Below, piece after piece: positions 7,526 to 16,525 of a DNA stretch of 34,799 nucleotides. The DNA is taken from the NCBI GenBank assembly GCA_003222155.1, contig QHUU01000076.1, positions 1 through 34,799 of the forward strand, written 5' to 3'. The notes beneath the pieces are model-generated. The model had not been told where the DNA came from, made no database searches, and worked only from the letters and a program-made list of their open reading frames with translations. Numbering within the stretch: the first letter of the stretch is position 1; each line of letters starts with the position of its first letter. This stretch comes from Gemmatimonadota bacterium. GTDB lineage: Bacteria > Gemmatimonadota > Gemmatimonadetes > Gemmatimonadales > GWC2-71-9. A program made the translations under genes and the position numbers.

Positions 7526-9646
7526 TTGCGTGCGTCTCTTCCGGTCCTCGTCGTCGCCGTATTCGCGGCGGCTCGCCTCGCCGCGCAGCAGGAGCCGCAG
7601 CGGGTAGTCCGCGGGCTTTCCTTCGAGGGTAATCACGCGATCGACCACTACACGCTGAGTGCCGCGATCGCGACCACCAATTCGAGCACTTTCGCGACCA
7701 GCCCCTTTCTCCGCTGGCTCGGGCTCGGGGAGAAACGACCCTTCAACGAGCTCGAGTTCCGGCGCGACGTGGTGCGCCTGCTGCTGCTGTACCGTCAGAG
7801 CGGCTACATGAACGCCGTGATCGACACCGTCGTGCTCCGTGCAGCGCGGGACGTGTATGTGAAGTTCCGGATCTACGAGGGTGACCCGGTGCGCCTCACC
7901 AGGCTCGACATTCTGGGGGTCGACTCGATCCTTGACGTGCCGCCCCTGAAACGCGCGCTGCCGCTCCAGGTCGGGGACCCGTTCAACCGAGCGCTGTTCC
8001 AGGCGTCGGCCGACACGATCGTGGGCCGGCTCAGGAACCGCGGGTACCCCTACGCCGACGTGTTGCGGAGCTACGACGTGGACGCGGCGGCGCTCCGGGC
8101 GGTCGCCGCGCTCGAGGGTGTGCCGGGGCGCCGCATGCGGGTGGGCGAGGTGATCATCACGGGTGCCGGTCAGGTCGACACGGGCAGCGTGCGGCGGATG
8201 CTCTCGGTGCGGCCGGGGGACTGGTTTCGGCAGGATCAGCTGTACCTGACGCAACGCGACCTGTACGGCTTGGGGATGTTCCGCTCGGTGAACGTGGTGC
8301 TGGCCGACACGGTGGCGGGGGCAGGCGGCGACTCCACGGTGCGGGTGATCGTGCGTGTGGCCGAGGCGCCGCTGCGCCGCATCCGGATCGGGGCGGGGTA
8401 CGGCTCGCTCGACTGTTTCCGCGTGCAGAGCGGCTGGACGGCCTACGATTTCCTCGGCGGCGCGCGCTCGCTCGACCTCACGGGGCAGTTCTCCAAGCTC
8501 GGCGTCGGCATTCCCGCCGATGCCGGGTTCAAGCAGAACGTGTGCCACCCGCTGCACGACGATGCGACGTCCGACACCGTCAACTACAACGCCACCCTGT
8601 CGTTGCGCCAGCCGGCGTTTCTCTCGCCGCGCCACACCGCGAGCGTGGCGCTGTTTACCGAGCGGCGCTCGGAGTTCAAGGCATACACGCGCCAGGCGGT
8701 GGGCGCGAATCTGGCCGTGACGTTCAACGCCCGCCGCAACATTCCCATCACGCTCGGCTACAGCTATTCGGTGGGGCGGACGACCGCCGATCCGGCGGTC
8801 TACTGCCAGCTGTTCCGCTTGTGCGACGCGTCGGAGCAGGCGTTCCTCGCCAACCGGCGGCGGTTCGGGGCCGTGACGATCTCCGGAGTGCGGAACCAGA
8901 CGAACTCGGTGCTCGATCCGACGGTGGGCGGTGTCGTCACCGCGACGTTGACTCACTCATCGCGGCTCGTCGGCTCGGACACGCTGTACGAGTTCAACCG
9001 CGGGCAACTCGAGGTGTCACGTTACTATCCCATCGGCCGGCGTGGGGCGTTTGCCTGGCGCGTGCTGGGGGGGACGATCCTGCCGGCGCGGCGCATCAGC
9101 TTCGCCGGCCAGAGCGTCAGGTTCGTGCCGCCGGATCAGCGGTTCTATGGCGGGGGTCCCAACTCGGTGCGCGGGTACGCCCGCAACGAGCTTGGTCCGC
9201 GCGTGTACGTCACGGACTCGATCGAGGTCAATGGCACCGATACGACCTACCGCAACCTCCAGGCGTCAGCCACCGGCGGCAACGCGATCTTCGCGGCGAA
9301 CGTCGAGTTCCGATTCCCGACACCGCTGTTCCCCGATCGCATGCGCGTGGCGGTGTTCGCGGATGTCGGGCAGGTGTGGGAGCGGGAGGATCCGACGGTC
9401 CGCGGGGTGCGATTCACGCCGGGCCTCGGTGTGCGGTTCGTGACGCCTCTCGGGCCGGTACGGCTCGACGCCGCCTATAGCGGCTATCCCGCCGAGGCGG
9501 GAGTGCTCTACCTGCTTAACCGGGCGAACAACAGTCTCACCGCCGTCACCGACTCGGCGGGGAACCCCGTGCCGGTCCATCCGTCGTTGCCTGGCGGATT
9601 CTGGCAGCGGGTCGTGGTGCAGTTCGCCGTGGGCCAGGCGTTCTGA
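7526..9646 (+). CDS. tamA: Outer-membrane assembly protein of the BamA/TamA (Omp85) superfamily, TamA-like
   Basis: Outer-membrane beta-barrel protein that helps insert other envelope proteins or lipids. About 706 residues: signal peptide (LRASLPVLVVAVFAAARLAAQ), then three POTRA-like units opening at VVRGLSFEGNHAI, VRLTRLDILGVDSI and MRVGEVIITGAGQV, and a barrel from roughly residue 300. Loop 6 carries the VRGYARNE motif (the VRG[FY] element of Omp85 proteins), and the chain ends in phenylalanine (VVQFAVGQAF) as a beta-signal should. Three POTRAs and the tamB-like gene directly downstream (TGATG, 1-base overlap) favour TamA over five-POTRA BamA. The start is uncertain: TTG at 7526 just before the signal peptide is preferred; ORF extension to 7421 would run into the divergent gene. 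Confidence 0.87.
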   Translation: MRASLPVLVVAVFAAARLAAQQEPQRVVRGLSFEGNHAIDHYTLSAAIATTNSSTFATSPFLRWLGLGEKRPFNELEFRRDVVRLLLLYRQSGYMNAVIDTVVLRAARDVYVKFRIYEGDPVRLTRLDILGVDSILDVPPLKRALPLQVGDPFNRALFQASADTIVGRLRNRGYPYADVLRSYDVDAAALRAVAALEGVPGRRMRVGEVIITGAGQVDTGSVRRMLSVRPGDWFRQDQLYLTQRDLYGLGMFRSVNVVLADTVAGAGGDSTVRVIVRVAEAPLRRIRIGAGYGSLDCFRVQSGWTAYDFLGGARSLDLTGQFSKLGVGIPADAGFKQNVCHPLHDDATSDTVNYNATLSLRQPAFLSPRHTASVALFTERRSEFKAYTRQAVGANLAVTFNARRNIPITLGYSYSVGRTTADPAVYCQLFRLCDASEQAFLANRRRFGAVTISGVRNQTNSVLDPTVGGVVTATLTHSSRLVGSDTLYEFNRGQLEVSRYYPIGRRGAFAWRVLGGTILPARRISFAGQSVRFVPPDQRFYGGGPNSVRGYARNELGPRVYVTDSIEVNGTDTTYRNLQASATGGNAIFAANVEFRFPTPLFPDRMRVAVFADVGQVWEREDPTVRGVRFTPGLGVRFVTPLGPVRLDAAYSGYPAEAGVLYLLNRANNSLTAVTDSAGNPVPVHPSLPGGFWQRVVVQFAVGQAF

Positions 9647-12600
9647 TGGTCCGCCGCTCGCTCGGGGTCGCGCTGTGGATGGTCGCGGGGCTGCTCGCCT
9701 GCTTCCTGGGAGCGCTCGCCTCGCTCGTGGGCACGGATGCAGGACGCGCGCTGCTCACACGCGTGACGGCGGGAGCCCTGCACCAGGTGTTCACGGGCAC
9801 GATCGAGATCGGCGACGTCGGCGGCTCACTGCTCACCGGCCTCACCTTCTCCCAGGTCCGGCTGTTCGACGCCGACACGACACTGGTCGCCTGGCTGCCG
9901 CGCGCCGACGTGAGCTATAACCCGTTCGATTTCGCGGCAGGGCGGGCGGTGCTGTTCGAGTTCGACTTGCGCCGGCCCGTGATCAACATCGTGCAGCACC
10001 CGAGCGGGCGGCTGAACATCGAGGAGCTGTTGCGTCTGGGCGGGCCGGACACGGGCAAGCACGGGCCGCCGGCGCTCATCCTGCTCCGGAACGTGCGCAT
10101 CACGGACGGCAGCGTGACGCTGCGACTGCAGGCGCGCCACGCCGAGCCCGGCGATTCGGCGCTCGAGATCGTCGGCGGCGGCCCGAACGGGCGGCTGCGG
10201 GTGCGGCGCTTCGAGCATCTGGACGCGCACCTCGCGGCCCTGCAGGTCTCCTCGCCGCGCGAGCGCGGCATCCGCATCGACGTCTCGCGGCTCGCGTTCG
10301 AGAGCACCGACCCGGCGGTGCGGCTCGTCGACGTCGCCGGCCGGCTCCGGGTGATCGGCGACTCGATGGAGGTGCGGCTCGCGCGCGTGCAGCTGCCCGC
10401 GTCCGCGCTGCGGGACGCCCATGGCGCCGTCCGCTGGCCGCACGGCAAGCTGCTCTTCGATCTCCGGCTGCGCGCCGACTCGGCGACGCTCGGCGATTTC
10501 CCGTTCATCGATCGCCGGTTCACCGGCCCGCCCGCTACCGGGGTGCTGTCGGGGGACGTGCGCCTGCGCTCACACGGGAGCCGGGTCTTGGAGGTGGGAG
10601 TGGATGGGTTGGGCCTGGCGTTCGCGGGGGGCACGGTCGCCGGCCGCGTCACCGCCTTGAGCGTCGCGGACTCCGGGCTGGTGGCGCTGCGCGACGCCGA
10701 TCTGGACGCCCACGACTTCGACCTCGAATTCGCCCGGCCCTTTCTCGACGCCCTGCCCTTTGCCGGACGGGTCACCGGGCGCACTGTCGCCACGGGGCCG
10801 CTCACGGCCCTCGCCCTGGAGACCGACTGGTCGTTCCGTGACTCGCTCGTGCCGGCGTGGCCGGAGTCGCGGGTGCGAGGCAAAGGTGAGGTGAACCTCA
10901 AAGCGGCCGACGGCATCCGGTTCCAGCCGTTCGCCGTCGAGGCGGCGAGCGTCGACCTGGGCACGCTGGCCCGACTGGCGCCGGCGGTGCGCCTCCACGG
11001 CACGCTCCTGGCCAACGGGAGCCTCGCGGGGCCGCTCAAGAACGCGCAGTTCAGCGGCACACTCGAGCATCGGGACGGCGATCGGCCGCCGAGCCACCTC
11101 ACGGGCGCCGTGCGCCTCGATACGCGCGGCCAGGTGCTCGGCATCTACACCGACGTGACGGCGGACTCGCTCTCCTTCGACGGTCTCAAGGGCAGCTTTC
11201 CCACGCTGCCGCTGCGAGGAGCCGCGTCCGGGCCCGTGAGACTGGCGGGCCCGCTCGACGCGCTCGAGACCCACGCCGAGTTGCACGCTGGTGGCGAAGG
11301 AGGCGACGTGCGCGTCGACGGCGTGTTGATGGTCGATCTCCCGCACTATGGCGCGCGCGAGTTCGAGGTGGCGACGCGGGACGTTGATCTCGCGCACTGG
11401 CTCACCGGCGCCCCGCCCTCGCGCCTCGGCTTCACCGTCCGCGGCGCCCTGACGGGTGACAGCGGCGTCGCGCCCAGCGGCGCCGTGACCGCGACGCTCG
11501 GGCCGTCGCTGTTCGCCGGCGCGGGGCTCGACTCGGGCGCCGTACGCCTGCGCCTCGCCGACCGCCGCGTGTACGTCGACTCGCTGCTCCTGTCGCAACC
11601 CGGGCTCGTCGCCACCGGGTCCGGCTCGCTCGGCTGGACGCGCGGCACGAGCGGCCAGCTGGCGCTCGATTTCGACGCCGACAGCCTGAGCGCCATCGAT
11701 TCCCTGGTGAGCTGGCTCGCCGGGAGCGCCGCCGCGGCGCGCGCCGACCCCGACCCGCCGATTCGGCCGCTCGCGGGCTCGGCCCGGTTGGTCGCGACGC
11801 TCGGGGGCTCGCTCGACTCGCTCGGCGTCGAGGTGCGCGCCAGCGTCGAGCGGGTGGCGTGGCGCGGTTGGCAGGTCCCCGCCGGCCGCGCGCGCCTCCA
11901 ATGGCGCCCCGGTCCCACGCCCGCGTTCGCGCTGGAGGCGACGCTCGACTCCCTCGCCTACGGCACGCTCGGGTTCTCGGGGGCGGCGGCGACGGGGCGC
12001 GGGACGCTGGACTCGCTCACGTGGTTCGCGCGCTCCCGCATGGGCGGCGGCGGCGCCTTCCTCGCCGGCGGGCGCTTCGCCCGCCGCACGGACTCCGCGG
12101 GTGGCGCCGTGCTCGCCGTGGGTCTCGACTCGCTGGCCGTGCAGCTGCCGGGCGACGTGTGGGTACTTGAGCGGCCGACGCAGCTCAGCGTGACCGATTC
12201 GGCCGCTCGCGTGAGCCACCTGGTGCTGCAGAGCGTGTACGGGTCGGGCAAGCTCGCGCTCGAGGGGGACCTCCCCACGCACGGCCGGGCCGACGCCCAC
12301 CTGCAGCTCGAGGGCTTTCCGCTGGCGGGCGTGTATGCGCTGCTCGAGCGGGACACCGCGGGCGTCGGCGGGTCGGTCACCGCGACCGCCGGCCTCTCGG
12401 GGAGCCGGGCCAATCCGGTGTCGAGCGGCGCGTTCTCGCTCTCCAACGGACGGCTCGGCGAGTTCCGCGCCCCGTTCGTCGACGGCACCTTCGAGTACCG
12501 CGACCGCCGGCTGCGGACCGCCCTGCACCTCTGGCGCTCGGGGCAGCAGATCCTCGACGTGCAGGCATTTCTGCCGCTGGACCTCGCCCTCACGCGCGTG

Positions 12601-14064
12601 GAGCATCGTCAGCTCCCCGACACGCTGTCGGTGCGCGCCTCGGCGGACAGCGTGGATCTGTCGGTGCTCGAAGCGCTCACGCCGGCCGTGCGCCAGGTGA
12701 CCGGGGTGTTCTCGACCGACCTGGGGATCGCCGGCACGTGGGACGCCCCCCGGCTGCGCGGCGCGCTGCAGATCGCCGACGCCGCTGCGACGATTCCGAC
12801 ACTGAACGTCCGCTACGAAAACGTGAACGGCCGGCTGGCGCTCTCGGGCGACACGATCGCCGTCCAGTCGCTCTCGGCGTCGAGTGAGCGGGGCCGGGCC
12901 GACGTATCCGGCGTCGTGCGGCTCGAGCGGCTCACGCATCCCGTGCTCGACTTGCGCATCGCGGCCGACCAGTTCAAGGCCCTGGACCTGAAGAACAACC
13001 TGACGATCACGGCAAGCGGGCGGCTCACGCTCCGCGGCCCGGTGTTCGGCGCCTCGCTCACCGGCCAGGTCAATGTGACGTCCGGTGCGCTCTATTTCGC
13101 GGACCTGGTGCAGAAACGCATCGTGAACCTGGACGAGCTCGCCGACACGTCGCTCGTGTCGCTCATCGAGCAGCAACAGCTCGGCCCGGAGTTCCAGAAC
13201 GTCTTCCTCGACAGCCTGCGGATCGACGATCTGGCGCTCGAGATGGGAAGCGACGTCTGGCTGCGCTCGAACGAGGCCAACATTCAGCTGGCCGGATCGG
13301 TGCGGCTCACGAAGCGGCGCAATCTGTACCTCGTGAGCGGCACGCTGCAGGCCGTGCGCGGTACCTACCGCCTCAAGGTCGGGCCCGTGTCGCGCGAATT
13401 CGTCGTGTCGCAGGGAACGGTGCACTATTTCGGTACGCCGGATCAGGACGCGGCGCTCGACATCGAGGCGAAGCACGTGGTCCATCCCGTGCCCACGCCC
13501 GGGTTCCCCAACGAAGACATCAGCGTCGTGGCGCACATCACGGGCACGCTGCTCGTGCCCAAGGTCACCCTCGCCGCCGAGAAACAGGACCTGTCGCAGA
13601 CGGAGCTGATCTCGCTGCTGCTGTTCGGCAAGCGCAGCGTGGACCTGGCGGGCGATCAGGGCGGCATCGCGGATCAGCGGGCCGTAATACAGAGCGCGTT
13701 CTCGGTCCTGTCGGGTGAGATCGAGCAGACGATCGTGTCCGGCGGCGTGCCCGTCGACTACGTCGAGATCCAACCCGGCGGCGGAGGGCAGGGAACCCCG
13801 TTGTCGAGCTTGCAACTCGCCGTGGGGCGACAGCTCGGTCCCAAGACGTTTCTGGTGGTGAACGCCGGCTACTGCCAGGGGGGCCAAGGTGGCGTGCAGA
13901 ACCTGCTCGGCCTGTCGCTGCAGTTCCGCATCAGCCCCGAGTGGCGCACCGAGGCGAGCTTCGCGCCCGTGCAGACCTGCCTGCCCGACGCCTCGGGCGG
14001 CGGGCAGGCGACGACCGTGCCGCGTCAGGTGGGGCTGGACCTGTTCTGGGAGCGGCGCTACTAG
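9646..14064 (+). CDS. tamB: Translocation and assembly module protein TamB-like (AsmA/DUF490 superfamily)
   Basis: Very long periplasm-spanning protein anchored in the inner membrane, thought in this family to bridge to the outer membrane and to carry phospholipids or assist barrel assembly. The 1472 residues begin with one membrane helix (LGVALWMVAGLLACFLGALASLV), then a long stretch of beta-rich repeats with recurring patterns such as LSLDG, VRLAG and SGTLEH. The C-terminal DUF490-type domain (about residues 1100-1472) includes VSGTLQAVRGTYRLK, LLLFGKRSVDL and a closing strand, DLFWERRY, ending in an aromatic residue. Overlap with the TamA-like stop by one base implies coupled translation. 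A long reverse-strand ORF across it is a codon-bias shadow. Confidence 0.9.
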   Translation: MVRRSLGVALWMVAGLLACFLGALASLVGTDAGRALLTRVTAGALHQVFTGTIEIGDVGGSLLTGLTFSQVRLFDADTTLVAWLPRADVSYNPFDFAAGRAVLFEFDLRRPVINIVQHPSGRLNIEELLRLGGPDTGKHGPPALILLRNVRITDGSVTLRLQARHAEPGDSALEIVGGGPNGRLRVRRFEHLDAHLAALQVSSPRERGIRIDVSRLAFESTDPAVRLVDVAGRLRVIGDSMEVRLARVQLPASALRDAHGAVRWPHGKLLFDLRLRADSATLGDFPFIDRRFTGPPATGVLSGDVRLRSHGSRVLEVGVDGLGLAFAGGTVAGRVTALSVADSGLVALRDADLDAHDFDLEFARPFLDALPFAGRVTGRTVATGPLTALALETDWSFRDSLVPAWPESRVRGKGEVNLKAADGIRFQPFAVEAASVDLGTLARLAPAVRLHGTLLANGSLAGPLKNAQFSGTLEHRDGDRPPSHLTGAVRLDTRGQVLGIYTDVTADSLSFDGLKGSFPTLPLRGAASGPVRLAGPLDALETHAELHAGGEGGDVRVDGVLMVDLPHYGAREFEVATRDVDLAHWLTGAPPSRLGFTVRGALTGDSGVAPSGAVTATLGPSLFAGAGLDSGAVRLRLADRRVYVDSLLLSQPGLVATGSGSLGWTRGTSGQLALDFDADSLSAIDSLVSWLAGSAAAARADPDPPIRPLAGSARLVATLGGSLDSLGVEVRASVERVAWRGWQVPAGRARLQWRPGPTPAFALEATLDSLAYGTLGFSGAAATGRGTLDSLTWFARSRMGGGGAFLAGGRFARRTDSAGGAVLAVGLDSLAVQLPGDVWVLERPTQLSVTDSAARVSHLVLQSVYGSGKLALEGDLPTHGRADAHLQLEGFPLAGVYALLERDTAGVGGSVTATAGLSGSRANPVSSGAFSLSNGRLGEFRAPFVDGTFEYRDRRLRTALHLWRSGQQILDVQAFLPLDLALTRVEHRQLPDTLSVRASADSVDLSVLEALTPAVRQVTGVFSTDLGIAGTWDAPRLRGALQIADAAATIPTLNVRYENVNGRLALSGDTIAVQSLSASSERGRADVSGVVRLERLTHPVLDLRIAADQFKALDLKNNLTITASGRLTLRGPVFGASLTGQVNVTSGALYFADLVQKRIVNLDELADTSLVSLIEQQQLGPEFQNVFLDSLRIDDLALEMGSDVWLRSNEANIQLAGSVRLTKRRNLYLVSGTLQAVRGTYRLKVGPVSREFVVSQGTVHYFGTPDQDAALDIEAKHVVHPVPTPGFPNEDISVVAHITGTLLVPKVTLAAEKQDLSQTELISLLLFGKRSVDLAGDQGGIADQRAVIQSAFSVLSGEIEQTIVSGGVPVDYVEIQPGGGGQGTPLSSLQLAVGRQLGPKTFLVVNAGYCQGGQGGVQNLLGLSLQFRISPEWRTEASFAPVQTCLPDASGGGQATTVPRQVGLDLFWERRY

Positions 14065-14066
14065 CC

Positions 14067-14993
14067 ATGACGCGGGCCCTGCTCATCGCCAACCCGGCGG
14101 CGGCGCGCACCGACGCACGGGCGGTGACGGCGATCCGCGACACGCTGCGGCGCGGCGGCTGGACCGTCGAGGTGCGCGCCACGGCGCAGGCGGGGGATGC
14201 GCGCCGCTTCGCGCGCGAGGCGGTCGAGCAGCGCTTCGACGCGCTGGTGTGCTACGGCGGGGACGGCACGGCGATGGAGATCGCCGCCGGGGCGGTGGAC
14301 GGCGGCATCCCGCTCGGCCTCGTCCCGGGCGGCACAGGCAACCTGCTGGCGGGGAACCTGCGGCTGCCGCGGGACGCGGCGGCGGCGGCGCACGTGATTC
14401 TCGCCGGCCAGACGGCGGCGATCGACTTGGGTACTGTGGAGCGCCCCGACGGCACGCATTACTTCGCGGTGTGCAGCGGCACCGGGTTCGACGCCCGTCT
14501 CATGGCCCGCACGGGGGCGGCCGAGAAGCGCCGCTGGAAGATGGCCGCCTATGTGATGCACGCCTTCGCGACCCTCCCCGACGTGACGAGCCCGCTCCAT
14601 CGCGTGACGGTGGACGGCGTGGCGCACGAGCTGCCGGCGGCGATGGTGCTGGTGGCGAACTGCGGCGAGCTGGTGCCCCCCTTCCTGCGGCTGCGCGACA
14701 ACGTCGCCCCGGACGACGGCTGGCTCGACGTGCTGGTGCTCCGGGCTGAGGGCGCACTGGAGAGCCTCCGCGCGTTCTACGAGCTGCTGCGGCGACCGCG
14801 CAATGGCGCGCGGCGGCTGTGGTTCGGCCGCGGCCGTACGGTGCGCGTGGACGTGCTCGAGGGCCCGCCGCGGCCGATGCAGCTCGACGGCGAGCCCGCG
14901 GGGAACGCTCCGTTCGAGGCCCGGCTGCTGCCGCGCGCCTTGCGGGTGATCGTGGATCCCCGCACGGTGCCGCTCGGAAAGCGTCATGCCTGA
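14067..14993 (+). CDS. Diacylglycerol kinase-family lipid kinase (YegS/BmrU-like)
   Basis: Predicted ATP-dependent kinase of diacylglycerol or a related lipid, acting at the membrane. The 308-residue product begins MTRALLIANPAAART and shows the nucleotide motif CYGGDGTAMEIAAG (about 66-79) and LVPGGTGNLLAGNL (about 87-100), both hallmarks of the DAGK catalytic domain, followed by the C-terminal beta-sandwich with VANCGELVPPFL and QLDGEPAGNAPFEARLLP. The ATG at 14067 lies two bases after the tamB stop, and an earlier reading to 13941 is discarded. It overlaps the following regulator gene by 8 bases. The lipid substrate cannot be inferred; its place after tamA-tamB hints at envelope lipid metabolism. 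Confidence 0.9.
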   Translation: MTRALLIANPAAARTDARAVTAIRDTLRRGGWTVEVRATAQAGDARRFAREAVEQRFDALVCYGGDGTAMEIAAGAVDGGIPLGLVPGGTGNLLAGNLRLPRDAAAAAHVILAGQTAAIDLGTVERPDGTHYFAVCSGTGFDARLMARTGAAEKRRWKMAAYVMHAFATLPDVTSPLHRVTVDGVAHELPAAMVLVANCGELVPPFLRLRDNVAPDDGWLDVLVLRAEGALESLRAFYELLRRPRNGARRLWFGRGRTVRVDVLEGPPRPMQLDGEPAGNAPFEARLLPRALRVIVDPRTVPLGKRHA

Positions 14994-16329
14994 CAGCGTG
15001 CTCCTGATCGACGACGACGCGGATGTGTTGCGCGCGGTCGGCGATTACTTCGACCGCATCGGCTACGAGGTGGGCCGGGCGGCGACCGCTCAGACGGGGT
15101 TCGAGGCGTTCGACCGGCTCCGTCCCGACGTGGTGATTCTCGACTTGCATCTGCCCGACGTGGGCGGCCTCGAGGTGCTGGAGCGGCTCCGCTCGCAGGG
15201 TGGCTCGGTGATCTTGCTCACGGGCCAAGGGGACATCGAAACGGCCGTGCGGGCGATGCAGCTCGGCGCCGAGCACTTCCTCACGAAGCCGGTCGATCTG
15301 AACCACCTCGCGGCCGCAACGGCGCGGGTGTCCGAGAAAATCCGCCTGGTGCGCCAGAACGCGAGGCTGCGCGCGCGCGAGCACGAGGGTGAGGGGCTCG
15401 AGTCGCTGGGCGCGTCGCCGGCGATGCGCGAGCTGGGACGCCAGATCGAGCTGCTCGCGGCGAGCGAGCGCTCCACGGTGCTGCTCACGGGCGAGAGCGG
15501 CACGGGCAAGGGCTGGGTGGCGCGCATCATCCATCATCTCTCGCCGCGCGCCAGCGGTCCGTTCGTCGAGGTGAACTGCGGCGGCCTCTCGGCCACGTTC
15601 CTCGAGTCGGAGCTGTTCGGGCACGAGAAGGGCGCCTTCACCGATGCCAAGGAGCGCCGCCAGGGCCTGTTCGAGCTCGCCGACCGCGGCACCATCTTCC
15701 TCGATGAAATCGGTGATCTCGCGCCCGAGCTGCAGCCCAAGCTCCTGAAAGTGCTCGAGACCAAGACGTTCCGGCGTCTGGGCGGCAGCCGCGAGATCAC
15801 GGTGGAGGTTCGCCTCGTCGCGGCCACCAATCGCGATCTCGTGGCGGATGTGCGCGCCGGCCGATTCCGCGAGGACCTGTACTACCGCTTGAGCGTCATG
15901 CCGCTGCGCTTGCCCGCCGTGCGCGAGCGGTCCCGCGACGACCGGCTCGCTCTCCTGACCCGCATCCTGGCCGACTTCGCCCCGCAGATGCCCGGCTGCC
16001 CCAGCGCCTGCAGCGCGGAGACGCTGGACCGCCTGCTCTCCGCCCCCTGGCCCGGCAACGTGCGCGAGATGCGCAACGTGGTCGAGCGCGCCATGATCCT
16101 GGCCAGGGGCGCGGCGCAGCTCGGCGTGGAGCATCTTCCGGCGGACCTGCGCAAGGGCGCGGGCGGGGACAAGCGCCACCAGCCGCAGGCGCTCGCGGAC
16201 GTGGAGCGCGTGCACATCGAGAAAACCCTCAAGTTCCACGGCGGCAACCGCACCCGGGCCGCCCTGGAGCTCGGCATTTCGCGCGCGACGCTGATCAATA
16301 AGATTAAGGTGTACGGGCTCGACATCTGA
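14986..16329 (+). CDS. Sigma-54-dependent response regulator, NtrC family (REC-AAA+-Fis)
   Basis: Two-component transcription activator. Of 447 residues, the receiver domain covers about 1-120, with acidic pocket DDDAD, phospho-acceptor D53 in VVILDLHLPDVG, T79 and K101. The AAA+ domain has Walker A GESGTGKG (169-176), Walker B TIFLDEIGDL (about 236-245) and the arginine-finger region NVREMRNVVERAM. The C-terminus is a Fis-type helix-turn-helix (GGNRTRAALELGISRATLINKI). The sigma-54 contact loop reads GAFTDA (216-221) rather than the canonical GAFTGA; this is a known natural variant, so function is probably kept. No histidine kinase is adjacent, so its signal is unknown. The 8-base overlap with the lipid kinase gene suggests coupling. 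Confidence 0.94.
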   Translation: MPDSVLLIDDDADVLRAVGDYFDRIGYEVGRAATAQTGFEAFDRLRPDVVILDLHLPDVGGLEVLERLRSQGGSVILLTGQGDIETAVRAMQLGAEHFLTKPVDLNHLAAATARVSEKIRLVRQNARLRAREHEGEGLESLGASPAMRELGRQIELLAASERSTVLLTGESGTGKGWVARIIHHLSPRASGPFVEVNCGGLSATFLESELFGHEKGAFTDAKERRQGLFELADRGTIFLDEIGDLAPELQPKLLKVLETKTFRRLGGSREITVEVRLVAATNRDLVADVRAGRFREDLYYRLSVMPLRLPAVRERSRDDRLALLTRILADFAPQMPGCPSACSAETLDRLLSAPWPGNVREMRNVVERAMILARGAAQLGVEHLPADLRKGAGGDKRHQPQALADVERVHIEKTLKFHGGNRTRAALELGISRATLINKIKVYGLDI

Positions 16330-16336
16330 GGCGACC

Positions 16337-16525
16337 ATGACCGACAAGCCGAAACTGATGGAGCACGATGCGATGGTGTGCCGCTACTGCGGCAATGAAG
16401 AGCGTGCCTCGGAGGGATACCCCTGCGCGGACTGCGGGACGTTCATCTGTCTCATCTGCTCGTTCCGCGGGATCACGCGCTGCAAGACGTGCGAGGAGAA
16501 GGCGAAGGCGGCGAAGCAGGCCTAG
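16337..16525 (+). CDS. Small eight-cysteine zinc-ribbon-like protein, unknown function
   Basis: 62 residues with eight cysteines in four CxxC pairs: C15/C18, C30/C33, C38/C41 and C49/C52, the spacing expected of a protein binding two zinc ions, possibly cross-braced. The N-terminus is polar and the C-terminus is a short lysine/alanine tail. The ATG follows the NtrC-type gene by 7 bases and a GAGGCGA ribosome site overlaps that gap, so the two are likely co-transcribed. It could bind nucleic acid or protein; nothing in the sequence decides which. Its stop overlaps the convergent response-regulator stop by two bases. Confidence 0.8.
   Translation: MTDKPKLMEHDAMVCRYCGNEERASEGYPCADCGTFICLICSFRGITRCKTCEEKAKAAKQA

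Noticed and set aside
6251-8956. 901-residue minus-strand ORF across the binding protein and TamA-like gene
   Set aside because: Antisense to tamA and out of frame with the binding protein; no family features.
10570-13887. 1105-residue ORF on the minus strand across tamB
   Set aside because: It is antisense to a clear TamB-like gene, has low-complexity Arg/Gly/Ala-rich content and no recognisable motif; it is a product of high-GC codon bias.
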